Below, one piece after another: positions 8,478 through 16,386 of a stretch of 64,000 bases of DNA. A program made the translations under genes and the position numbers. Within the stretch, counting starts at the first letter, position 1. Every line of letters starts with the position of its first letter. The notes beneath the pieces were generated by a model. It searched no databases. It was not told where the DNA came from and saw only the letters and a program-made list of their open reading frames with translations. This DNA is from Chlorogloeopsis fritschii (lineage in GTDB: Bacteria > Cyanobacteriota > Cyanobacteriia > Cyanobacteriales > Nostocaceae), in the NCBI RefSeq assembly GCF_043099315.1, contig NZ_CP170746.1. One strand, written 5' to 3'.

Positions 8478-9332
8478 TTAAATTTCATGGTCGCGCAACT
8501 TTAAATCTAAACCTTCTTTACGACTTCTAATATCATAGTAAACAACAGCTTTAAGAGTTTGCCAAAATGGTAAAATAAGTGCTCCACTACCAAAACTCAA
8601 AATTATTGTTAATACGAAAAAAAGTACACCGAAAATTATAGAATTTTGTCTTAAAAGTGGTGCAAAAACTCCCTGTAAAATAAAGCTAATAATTTGCGCA
8701 AATATCTGAATAGGTATTGTAATTAAAAATCCAACTAGCGATATCAAAAGAATTCGCCATACGTAACCTTGAGTTAACTCCCAGCTTCGAGAAATTGTTG
8801 ACGTGCTATTAAGATTATCTTCAATAGAAAGAGGAACTTCGACTAAATAAAACCGTGTCATTAACCATAAAATAGCTACCATCATCAAAATCATAAATAC
8901 AATAGCTATCAGACCAAAAATGATATATGTAGTAGGATTTCCTTGTTGACCTATTCCACCAACTAGCAATGCTGATAAAATACTAAGAATTAAAAATAAA
9001 ACTATAATACCGATACCAATTCCCATACCTAAAAGAAACATTAACAGCATCGTAATTAGATACTGCCATAACCTAGAATTAACAAAACGCTGTCCAGAGG
9101 CAATACTTTCGGGTTGATTAACCAAGTCAGCAAATGCTAAACGGGAAATTAAAGCTGTTAGGGCAAAAAACTTTGCCCAACCATAAATCGGAATAAATAG
9201 CCACATATAAGCTTTGAGAGCAAGTAAAAAATATTTCTTTAGATGAGAACGATATAGCAAAAAACCTGTACTGACGACATTACCTATACTTAATGTTTGT
9301 AAAGGGCTGTAAGAACCCTGGTTAAAAGACAT
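8478..9332 (-). CDS. multi-spanning membrane protein of unknown function
   Basis: The protein has 284 residues and about five to six hydrophobic helices, for example 'YLITMLLMFLLGMGIGIGIIVLFLILS', 'IIFGLIAIVFMILMMVAILWL' and 'LISLVGFLITIPIQIFAQII'. The motif 'VPLSIEDNLNSTSTISRSWELTQGYVWRI' between helices resembles the DUF975/GPDPase-membrane-domain type of protein. It starts 65 bases from the divergent SpoIIM-like gene and directly precedes the RDD gene. The context suggests one membrane-associated system, but I cannot name its task. Confidence 0.75.
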   Translation of the reverse strand: MSFNQGSYSPLQTLSIGNVVSTGFLLYRSHLKKYFLLALKAYMWLFIPIYGWAKFFALTALISRLAFADLVNQPESIASGQRFVNSRLWQYLITMLLMFLLGMGIGIGIIVLFLILSILSALLVGGIGQQGNPTTYIIFGLIAIVFMILMMVAILWLMTRFYLVEVPLSIEDNLNSTSTISRSWELTQGYVWRILLISLVGFLITIPIQIFAQIISFILQGVFAPLLRQNSIIFGVLFFVLTIILSFGSGALILPFWQTLKAVVYYDIRSRKEGLDLKLRDHEI

Positions 9333-9412
9333 AATGTCTTATGCTCCTATGATATGCAGTAGTAAACTTGAGGCTATCTTAAGTTAACTTAAACTCAGTG
9401 TTCCCAAAATTT

Positions 9413-10369
9413 ATGAATATTCAACGTTGGATTGCACGACGAGAACCAAATTGGCAACGTCTGGAGGCACTGTTAAGACAGGTAGAAAAAAAAGGACTCA
9501 AATCTTTACAAGCAGCCCAAATTAAAGAGTTAGCAAGTTTATATCGTTCGATCTCGGCAGATTTGGCACGCGCTCGCACTCAGCAAGTCGGTAATACTTT
9601 GATACAAAATTTACAATCGTTAACTACTCGTGCTTATGCGCAAATATACCAAGGTTCGAGCCGACAAGAATGGCAGGCAGTACTGAATTTCTACCGCTGG
9701 GGATTACCAACTGTAATACAGCAAACCTTCCCATATATCGCTTTTGCAACAGCCTTGTTTCTGCTAGGGGCGCTAGTTGCTTGGTGGTATGCATGGCAAG
9801 ATCCCAGTTTTATGTCGCTGATTGTGCCTGAAAGTTTAATTGTCAGGGTGCGCGATCGCGGTGAATTGTGGATGGGTTCAATTGTCGGTATTGAACCTCT
9901 AGCATCCACCAACATTATGACAAATAACCTGTCGGTGTCTTTTGGTGCGGTGGCTGGTGGGATGACGGCTGGGTTATATACAGCATTTTTAATGGTATTT
10001 AATGGCTTGATGATTGGTGCGATCGGCACTTTAGTCGGACAAAATAATCTTGCCTATCCTTTTTGGGGGTTTGTATTTCCCCACGGTTCTTTAGAATTAC
10101 CTGCGATATTTTTTGCTGGTGGTGCTGGCTTTTTATTGGCAAAAGCAATTGTATTTCCTGGAAAGCATCGCCACCCTGATGCATTAAAGTTCTATGGTTC
10201 TCAAGCGGTGCAATTAGTATTTGCTATTGTGCCAATGTTGATTATTGCTGGCATAATTGAAGGATTTATATCTCCTAATCCCCTCGTACCAACACCTTTT
10301 AAATACTTGTTTGGAATGGGATTATTTGTTTTATTAGTTGCTTATTGTAGTCATAGAAAAAAAGGATAA
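9413..10369 (+). CDS. SpoIIM-domain (stage II sporulation protein M-like) membrane protein
   Basis: After a soluble N-terminal helical part (about 100 residues, 'EALLRQVEKKGLKSLQAAQIKELASLYRSISADLARART') the protein has five to six membrane helices. The block 'NNLSVSFGAVAGGMTAGLYTAFLMVFNGLMIGAIG' and 'GFVFPHGSLELPAIFFAGGAGFLLA' is the core SpoIIM signature. Cyanobacteria do not sporulate, so the name is historical. I chose ATG 9413 ('MNIQRWIARREPNW') over GTG 9398. It diverges from the RDD/membrane-protein pair, a combination often seen near MoxR-type gene sets, which are absent here. Confidence 0.88.
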   Translation: MNIQRWIARREPNWQRLEALLRQVEKKGLKSLQAAQIKELASLYRSISADLARARTQQVGNTLIQNLQSLTTRAYAQIYQGSSRQEWQAVLNFYRWGLPTVIQQTFPYIAFATALFLLGALVAWWYAWQDPSFMSLIVPESLIVRVRDRGELWMGSIVGIEPLASTNIMTNNLSVSFGAVAGGMTAGLYTAFLMVFNGLMIGAIGTLVGQNNLAYPFWGFVFPHGSLELPAIFFAGGAGFLLAKAIVFPGKHRHPDALKFYGSQAVQLVFAIVPMLIIAGIIEGFISPNPLVPTPFKYLFGMGLFVLLVAYCSHRKKG

Positions 10370-10443
10370 TGTTTTGAAATTTACGTTTGAAATGAATTAA
10401 AATGGTAAGCAAAAATCATATTTTAGAAGTCGACCACAGATGG

Positions 10444-10494
10444 ACACAGATAAACACAGATAATTTATCCGTGTGCATCTGTGTTTATCTGTGT
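10444..10494. repeat. perfect 18-bp inverted repeat, possible bidirectional terminator
   Basis: The arms ACACAGATAAACACAGAT (10444-10461) and its exact reverse complement (10477-10494) flank a 15-base loop. It lies between the convergent SpoIIM-like and MOSC genes. Each arm is itself a near-tandem ACACAGATAA unit. It lacks long T-runs, so it may be a palindromic repeat rather than a classical terminator. Confidence 0.7.
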
Positions 10495-10571
10495 TCGTTC
10501 TCACCTAAAATTGGATTTTGCAATCAATCTATTATTTACTACGACTCAAGGTAAGTTCAACTAATGCATTA

Positions 10572-11372
10572 TTAAATATTAACTATTAACTGCTCGCCAA
10601 TCGCTACAGAACCATCGCTAATTATCTGTGCCAAAACTCCAGTCTGCGTATGATGAAAGTGTGTTTGCAGCAGAGAAAGTAGATTGATATCTCTTTCCCC
10701 TGTTTCCGGATTGACATCAATATTTAAACAGCGATTAATTCTTGCTGTAACAGCAATTCGTGCTGTACCTATTTGGATTTCTTGCCCTACCCAATCAAAT
10801 TCTTGCCAAGCGGGTATACCCTCAACAATAATATTAGGACGGAACCGTAGCACATCAATTGGTTGTCCTGCTAATTCACTTAGATGGTTAATAGTTTCCC
10901 GGCTGACAAGGGAAATATGTACTACTTCTCGGTCGGGATAGCGGGTTTTGTTAAATTCTCCTACAAGTTGCAAAGGTGCGCGTTGAGGATGCCTGGCGGC
11001 TTGACTGGGGTAAATCCCTGCTAGATAGCCAGTGAAAAAGGTAGAAATTAAATCGCGCCCCTTGGTAGTGTTGGTATTAGCAACCAGTAACTCTACACCT
11101 TTACGCTTGACTGTCAAAGTACGGCTAGCCGACTCGTAGAAACAATCTAAAGCCGCCAGCCCGTGCCAGTCATTTTGCATGGCGAAGTTATGTTTCTTCA
11201 TCCAAGGCACGGTTGTAGAGTCAGTATCTGTTACATCTTGCTTGTACATCAAAGCAAAAGCGCGATCGCCTGGTATGCCATGCCCTACTTGTAGGTTGAC
11301 GCGATCGCATTTGTGAGCACTTAACCCTTTAAATGGATAAATAAATAATTGTTGAACGGAAATTTTGTTCAT
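10572..11372 (-). CDS. MOSC domain protein (molybdenum-cofactor binding, mARC-like)
   Basis: The N-terminal beta-barrel (MOSC_N) begins 'VQQLFIYPFKGLSAHKCDRVNL' and has the loop 'GIPGDRAFALMY'. The MOSC domain proper follows, with 'FRPNIIVEG' and the C-terminal 'ARINRCLNIDVNPETGERD', whose Cys is the predicted molybdenum ligand. At 266 residues it is typical of stand-alone MOSC proteins, which often reduce N-hydroxylated compounds with flavin and ferredoxin-type partners. It is the last gene of a minus-strand series starting with the iron genes, but a repeat-rich gap of about 130 bases separates it from FTR1, so cotranscription is doubtful. Confidence 0.85.
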   Translation of the reverse strand: MNKISVQQLFIYPFKGLSAHKCDRVNLQVGHGIPGDRAFALMYKQDVTDTDSTTVPWMKKHNFAMQNDWHGLAALDCFYESASRTLTVKRKGVELLVANTNTTKGRDLISTFFTGYLAGIYPSQAARHPQRAPLQLVGEFNKTRYPDREVVHISLVSRETINHLSELAGQPIDVLRFRPNIIVEGIPAWQEFDWVGQEIQIGTARIAVTARINRCLNIDVNPETGERDINLLSLLQTHFHHTQTGVLAQIISDGSVAIGEQLIVNI

Positions 11373-11501
11373 TGGAAATGGGTATGTATTGGGTGTCAGT
11401 TACCAGTTATCAGTTATCGGTTAACAGCAATACGCCTGACAACTGTAGCCTGCGGCAAGCCGCTGCGCGTCTACACTGTTAACTGTTAACTGATTAAGCC
11501 C

Positions 11502-12446
11502 TTAGTTTCCAGTCTTTACTGGAATATTGCCACTAGCAGCTCCTCCTGTAATACTGCGGAAATACAAACCCCCGACTGTCAACAAAAATAAGACATATCC
11601 TACAGCTTGTACGAGATAGAGATGTTGTCTATAACCAAATAAAGCTTTGAGTACAATCCCAGGAAATTTTTCATCGGGCAAAATATTGGCAGTATTCCAA
11701 ACCATTGGCCCTAAAATGCAAGAGTGGATTTTGGTAAACCTCTCGTAATAAAAACAAAGGCTTGCCGAAGCACGATTACTAAGAGCAAGGTTAGCGACAG
11801 CTTCGTCAAAATTATGCAATGCCGACACCACCAATCCACCCACAATCAATACCAATAAGACACCCATCACCTGGAAAAATTGCCGGATATTGATTTTGAC
11901 GCCCCATTTAAATAAAAGCACACCGATAAGGGCTGCAACGGCAATACCAGCAATAGCACCAAGGCTAGGAATTAATCCCTGTTGAAAATTGGCAGCGATA
12001 AACAGAACAGTTTCAAAGCCTTCGCGTACAACTGCAATTAAAATTAAGCTAAAAACGCCCCAACCAGCATTAGAGTTACTTTTTAAGGCATCTGTCACCG
12101 CTCCCTCAACTTGGGCTTTCATAAATCTGGCTTGTTTAGTCATCCAGATCAGCATCCAACTGAGCATGGCGATCGCCAATACACTGAAGGTAGCTTCCAG
12201 CAATGGCTCAACTACGGAGGTGTACTGAGGATTAATAGTCCCTAATACTTGAATCAAAACACTAAACAGCACACCTATGAGTGCGCTGATAACAATGCCA
12301 ACACCGACACCAGCATATACCCAAGGGTTGAGTCGAGTAGCCTTTGCTTTTTTGAGCAAAGCCATAACAATACCAACAACTAAGGCAGCTTCCACTCCTT
12401 CTCGGAGCGTAATCACAAAAGTAGGTAAAGCAGTACTAAAATCCAT
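11502..12446 (-). CDS. FTR1-family high-affinity iron permease
   Basis: The protein has 314 residues and about seven membrane helices. Two REGxE motifs mark the iron path: 'TLREGVEAALVVGIV' near the N-terminus and 'VVREGFETVLFIAANF' about 140 residues in. The periplasmic loop between helices is longer than in EfeU. Family members carry Fe3+ across the cytoplasmic membrane after it is made by a ferroxidase, as in yeast Fet3/Ftr1. The gene lies downstream of a ferritin-like gene, a lipoprotein and a multicopper oxidase, all on the minus strand. I infer a ferroxidase-coupled iron import cluster. Confidence 0.92.
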   Translation of the reverse strand: MDFSTALPTFVITLREGVEAALVVGIVMALLKKAKATRLNPWVYAGVGVGIVISALIGVLFSVLIQVLGTINPQYTSVVEPLLEATFSVLAIAMLSWMLIWMTKQARFMKAQVEGAVTDALKSNSNAGWGVFSLILIAVVREGFETVLFIAANFQQGLIPSLGAIAGIAVAALIGVLLFKWGVKINIRQFFQVMGVLLVLIVGGLVVSALHNFDEAVANLALSNRASASLCFYYERFTKIHSCILGPMVWNTANILPDEKFPGIVLKALFGYRQHLYLVQAVGYVLFLLTVGGLYFRSITGGAASGNIPVKTGN

Positions 12447-12450
12447 CAGT

Positions 12451-12478
12451 TGTCCTTTGTCCTTTGTCCTTTGTCATT
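12451..12478. repeat. TGTCCTT heptad tandem repeat
   Basis: Three exact TGTCCTT units are followed by a degenerate TGTCATT. They begin 5 bases upstream of the FTR1 start codon on the complementary strand and so lie in its leader, where a ribosome-binding site should be. Confidence 0.85.
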
Positions 12479-12503
12479 AGTCAAAAGCCATAATTAATAA
12501 CTA

Positions 12504-12571
12504 GTACGGGCGGGTTTTGTTGATAATCTTGCCGTTCAAACTGCTAATTTATCTTCTAAACCCGCCCCTAC
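12504..12571 (+). repeat. 66-bp dispersed palindromic repeat, copy B
   Basis: This copy reads GTACGGGCGGGTTTTGTTG at the left end and TCTAAACCCGCCCCTAC at the right, so both inverted ends are nearly complete. It lacks the GC-rich side arm seen at copies A, C and D. It lies between the FTR1 and ferritin-like genes. Confidence 0.9.
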
Positions 12572-12594
12572 CAATGACTAATGACTACTGACTA

Positions 12595-13029
12595 TTAACC
12601 GAAATCGCGTAACATTTTTTTCAGTTCAAGATTATGCATCTCTTCCTGTCCAATCATAGTTCGAGCGAATTCTTCTAGATAAATGCTGGCATTAGTAACA
12701 GCATCTAGCAGTTTTTTATACAAATCTAGAGCTTTCTTTTCGTGTGCCAAACTTTCTTCCAAGATATCCTTCACAGAGTGCTTGTAAGATTCCTCCATCG
12801 GCGCAATTTTGAGGCTAGGATGCCCTTCTAAGCCTGTGAGAATTTCTCCTACCTGTTGAGCATGAAGTAAAGATTCACTTGCTTGCGCTTTGAAAAAATC
12901 CACAATGGGAATACGATAAGGCCCGTTCACCATCAAGGAATAATGCGTATAACGCACAACTCCTGCTAGTTCAAATTCCATGATGGAGTTTAGCAGGTCG
13001 ATTGTCTTTTTGTGGTCAAGTTCTTGCAT
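12595..13029 (-). CDS. ferritin-like / bacterioferritin-type protein
   Basis: The protein is a four-helix bundle of 144 residues. The diiron ligands show as 'EFELAGVVRYTHY', 'QASESLLHAQQVGE' (ExxH), 'EESLAHEKKALDLYK' and 'IGQEEMHNLELKKML' (ExxH). That is the bacterioferritin / Dps-like ferroxidase pattern. The haem-binding Met of true bacterioferritin cannot be placed with certainty. Its position between FTR1 and the exported oxidase suggests it stores iron brought in by the permease. It is followed by repeat copy B and then FTR1. Confidence 0.87.
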   Translation of the reverse strand: MQELDHKKTIDLLNSIMEFELAGVVRYTHYSLMVNGPYRIPIVDFFKAQASESLLHAQQVGEILTGLEGHPSLKIAPMEESYKHSVKDILEESLAHEKKALDLYKKLLDAVTNASIYLEEFARTMIGQEEMHNLELKKMLRDFG

Positions 13030-13271
13030 TAGTTGTTAATTCACGCTAAGAGCCAAAGTTATCATTAGGGAGTTATGAATGAGGTGAAGAATTATGAGTT
13101 ATAAATGATACTATTAACTTCTACACAGACAGATTTAATCAAATATTGCTTTTGTTAAAAGCTCTTGACTAAATAAGTCCGCTTTCACCCATAATTCTTC
13201 ACTTCTAACTAAATTTTAAACTCCTACCTTAAGATTAAAACCAAGGCGAATCTAGCTTCCGTTCATTACGA

Positions 13272-14315
13272 CTATGATTTCTGTGCCTGGGTACCAGGAG
13301 CATTAATCACTTTTTGCGATTCCTGCCCAATGCCTTTCACCAGCTTGGTTACTTCCTCTGGTGTTTTGACTGGCTTGGCTGGGGGAATTACACTAGGCCA
13401 AACTTTCAATAGTTCAGCCATATTCGTCTCAATAGCTTTGTGGGCTGTGGGATTCTTTTTAGCTACTTGACTAGAAATGCCTTTGTACAAGTCGTTAGCA
13501 TACACTACAAAGCCACGGGAATCTTGATACTCAATTGCTGCCGACACTTTGCCATCGGCAATCGCAGCACTATATTCTGAATTAGCAGCATCCAATAAGC
13601 CGTTAATCACCTGGAGAATGAATGCGGGATTGGTGCGTTCACTTTCGCTTAAAGCAGCGATCGCTCCATCCACTGATTGCATAGAAGAAGCTAAATCTGT
13701 TTTTACCTTGGCATCCTTGGGTTTAGCTTTCACCAAATCTTGCAAGCTGATCAAAGTAGTCTTGAATTCCTTAACATTGCGCTCTTTGAGTTGATCTTCT
13801 ACATCAACATAAATCTCTTCTACCGGATGCCCAATATGAGGTTCTGCTTGCTTGGGCTGATTTTTATCTAACAGTTCTTGTGCCACTATCAGATGCCCTT
13901 TCATTAACCCCAGCTTGGTCATATAGTCTACATCTTTAGCTTCCCCAGTCAAAACCACTTCTTCGACTGTAACTTGGTCTTTAATTTTGTCAAACTGTTC
14001 TTGGGTAATTACCTTTTTAGTAACTAAATCCGCTGGACTACCGTAGGGGCGACTTGCCTGAATTTTATGCGATAAAGCGGGTACACCTAACTGCCCTTCA
14101 AATTTATCTAACTCAGATAAGATGGCAGTGTTGATGTTAATTTTCTTTGTGCTGCCATGCCCGCTATGACTTGCTGTCTGTGTGGTTTGTGCCGCAGAGT
14201 TAGCATTCCCAGCTGCTGGTGAATTGTCTGCGGTGGGCGTGTTGCTACCACAGGAACTCAAGGTTACGCTCGCACAAGCAGCTACAGTTAAGCAAATATA
14301 ACGAAATTTTATCAT
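13272..14315 (-). CDS. lipoprotein with a ComEA/PsbU-like helix-hairpin-helix and a His/Glu-rich helical domain
   Basis: The signal peptide 'MIKFRYICLTVAACASVTLSSCG' ends in a lipobox (LSSC), so the protein is anchored outside the membrane. A low-complexity linker with 'SHSGHGS' follows. Then comes a helix-hairpin-helix module, 'KININTAILSELDKFEG...YGSPADLVTKKVITQEQF', like ComEA or PsbU. The remaining 220 residues are helical and contain 'GHLIVAQELL' and 'HIGHPVEEIY', clusters of His and Glu that could bind metal. It lies between the multicopper oxidase and the ferritin-like gene. I infer an iron-handling role similar in place to EfeO; no homologue of known function comes to mind. Confidence 0.75.
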   Translation of the reverse strand: MIKFRYICLTVAACASVTLSSCGSNTPTADNSPAAGNANSAAQTTQTASHSGHGSTKKININTAILSELDKFEGQLGVPALSHKIQASRPYGSPADLVTKKVITQEQFDKIKDQVTVEEVVLTGEAKDVDYMTKLGLMKGHLIVAQELLDKNQPKQAEPHIGHPVEEIYVDVEDQLKERNVKEFKTTLISLQDLVKAKPKDAKVKTDLASSMQSVDGAIAALSESERTNPAFILQVINGLLDAANSEYSAAIADGKVSAAIEYQDSRGFVVYANDLYKGISSQVAKKNPTAHKAIETNMAELLKVWPSVIPPAKPVKTPEEVTKLVKGIGQESQKVINAPGTQAQKS

Positions 14316-14653
14316 CGGTGCTCCTAATAGATTTAAAAGCTAGTTATTGAAAGGCTGTGAGGTGATATCGGCAGTTAAGTTTGACAATTTGTCATAATTT
14401 TTGCTATGACAATTTTGCACGTAATGAAAGTTTTTATCAACTAGTTATTTAATTTAAGTTACTGATTTTAATAAATTCTTTGACTTTTGTAATTAGGAGC
14501 TAACGCTTGTTAAGAATATCTATCAATTAAAAGTCTAAAATGATATCAGTAAATTACTAGATTCATGCATTCCTGAAGCAGACTCTTTCACTAGTAGCCA
14601 ATAGCAAACAGTAAATTACCACATTCTTCTAGAGCCTGTTTGATTAAGCAATA
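14316..14653. other. intergenic region between oxidase and lipoprotein genes
   Basis: The 338 bases are AT-rich and contain no supported gene. Short inverted words occur (for example TTGACAATTTGTCA around 14380-14393, an 8-bp-arm palindrome ahead of the lipoprotein). That could be an operator, but the evidence is only the symmetry. A separate promoter for the lipoprotein is therefore likely. Confidence 0.4.
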
Positions 14654-15679
14654 CTAAGCATTGTGACGTTGATTGAGAGAGCCTTTGTCAGCAACTACTT
14701 CAAATTGCCCCATGCATCCATGTTCTGCGATCGCATCTTGATGGGGATGAAACATATATTTTCCTGGATAGCGAAAGGCAAACTCTAGAATGTGCCGTTC
14801 TGCTACACCCATCGTGATTACATCTGTTTTTTGGTTAGGAGTTAGAGTCATCCCTAGTGGATAAACATCAAAGAAGTTGGCATGAAGGTGAAACGTAACG
14901 GCAGGATCGAATTCAATAATGTTGAGGACATATAGGCGAATCAACTGATTTTGATAAATGCGAATCGAATGATCCATGTAGTAATCGGGTAAGCCGTTAA
15001 ATGCATAGTATTCATTGTGGTTATCATCATCGACATCATACCCAGCCATCACTAGGGCAATCTCATCTGCAGGTGGACGCGGAGTGGGTGGATCGATGAT
15101 AAACATTCCATACAACCCTTTAGCAATGTGTCGGGTGACAGGTTCAATGTGGCAATGATACAGGTGAACGCCAAAAGGTTCAGCATCAAATTCGTAAATC
15201 GTTGCACTACCATTACTAACTGGACGAACACCGTCCATTTCTGCAGGATGAATGCCGTGAAAGTGCAGAGAGTGAGAATGCCCCGCCTTATTGAGGAATA
15301 ATATGCGCACGCGATCGCCTTGTTTTGCCCTCAGTGTCGGGCCTGGGATGCGACCATTTAAATCCCATATATTGTAAGAGACAGCGCTATTTAGTTGTAT
15401 GGCTGAAGTCCCGGCAGTCAAACTAAATTCTCGAATTGTCCGCCCATTTTCTCGCTTGGGCGTCCCATAATCAAAATCTCTAATTACTTGCATGGGGTTA
15501 GCAGCACTTTTTGCGACTGCCTCCATCTCCAAGGGTGGTATTCTTACCAACTGCTTTTGAGCGCTCAACTTGTGCCAGATTGCAGCTGCCCCTCCTATCC
15601 CAGCGCCTGCTAACCCTAGTTTCAACAACTGACGGCGATTCAATAATTTTTCTTTATTCAGAGCAAAATAGTTAGGCAT
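14654..15679 (-). CDS. Tat-exported two-domain multicopper oxidase (laccase-type, candidate ferroxidase)
   Basis: The N-terminus has a twin-arginine signal (NRRQLLKLGLAGAG, residues 14-27). Four copper motifs are visible: H139-x-H141 in 'LHFHGIHP', 'HLYHCHIEP' (H175, C176, H177) with H184 and M192, H264-x-H266 in 'FHLHANFF', and H311-x-H313 in 'FHPHQDAIAEH'. The type 1 copper Cys is in domain 1 only, the arrangement of the two-domain class with T1 in the first domain; domain 2 has HPH where a T1 site would have HCH. At 341 residues it fits two-domain oxidases. Next to FTR1 it is a plausible Fe2+ oxidase, though laccase or nitrite-reductase-like activity is not excluded. Confidence 0.9.
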   Translation of the reverse strand: MPNYFALNKEKLLNRRQLLKLGLAGAGIGGAAAIWHKLSAQKQLVRIPPLEMEAVAKSAANPMQVIRDFDYGTPKRENGRTIREFSLTAGTSAIQLNSAVSYNIWDLNGRIPGPTLRAKQGDRVRILFLNKAGHSHSLHFHGIHPAEMDGVRPVSNGSATIYEFDAEPFGVHLYHCHIEPVTRHIAKGLYGMFIIDPPTPRPPADEIALVMAGYDVDDDNHNEYYAFNGLPDYYMDHSIRIYQNQLIRLYVLNIIEFDPAVTFHLHANFFDVYPLGMTLTPNQKTDVITMGVAERHILEFAFRYPGKYMFHPHQDAIAEHGCMGQFEVVADKGSLNQRHNA

Positions 15680-15729
15680 GGGAGATTTAAGACTCGCAAT
15701 TCCAGATAAACTGCGATTTTATTGCAATT

Positions 15730-15750
15730 AATTCTTATTAAATAAGAATT
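15730..15750. promoter_or_regulatory. perfect palindrome upstream of the multicopper oxidase, candidate Fur-type operator
   Basis: Arms AATTCTTATT and AATAAGAATT are exact reverse complements around a single base. It lies 51 bases upstream of the oxidase start. Its AT-rich 9-1-9 symmetry recalls Fur boxes but it does not match the GATAAT consensus, so the regulator is unknown. Confidence 0.4.
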
Positions 15751-16386
15751 AAGAATTAATGTCAATAATCTCTAAATGTCTTTACAAAAAGAAACTCAAA
15801 CTACTCTCCTTGGTGAGCTAAGGGAATAAAAATTTAATTGTTTGTTTATATTTAGAACTCTTATTTGATTCCCTTCTTTCCCCAACCCTGTTCCCTGCCT
15901 CTACGAGTAACTTCAGTAATCAAATTGGATTGCGATCGCAATGCTTGGTTGTATTGATTACACAAAAGGTTTTATTTGTCGAGTTAAGTTGTAGCTTTTT
16001 GTAATATCTATGATGTTACTAACTAGCGGTAGATGCTCTCATTAGAAAGTATTTTTTAGTAAATATCTATACTCTACATATGTATCTATGAATACTCGTT
16101 AAATAATTTATATATTTGATTTATAGTTAGCTTAAACTAAAGTTTTTGTAAATGTTTGACACAAATTTTGTGATTAAGAAAAAGTAAATTATTATAATTT
16201 TACAATTCCATGAAATTAGTAAAGTAAATGATAGAAAAATTCTTGTCAATCATTCTGAGGGAATAGCAGCAAATCCCCCAAGAGGGCATTGTAAAAGAGG
16301 ACAAAAATTTGTTTTTTATTAATTTGTGCTGTAGTTTTATTAATTACTAAACACAATGCAAATAAAAACAAAAATGGAGGCACATA
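15751..16386. other. intergenic region between multicopper oxidase and cbiM
   Basis: This stretch of about 640 bases separates divergent operons. A HIP1-type site lies near 15932. The last 150 bases before cbiM contain G/C patches ('CTGAGGGAATAGCAGC', 'CCCCCAAGAGGGC') in an AT-rich setting, which might fold, but I find no B12 box or known Ni/Co riboswitch core. No gene is supported. Confidence 0.45.

Noticed and set aside
11502..12446. FTR1 gene as part of an EfeUOB operon
   Set aside because: There is no cupredoxin-plus-M75 EfeO and no DyP-type EfeB nearby; the neighbours are an HHH lipoprotein and a multicopper oxidase.
16200..16386. Possible cobalamin or Ni/Co riboswitch upstream of cbiM
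   Set aside because: No B12 box, and no conserved Ni/Co riboswitch core can be found; only loose G/C patches.
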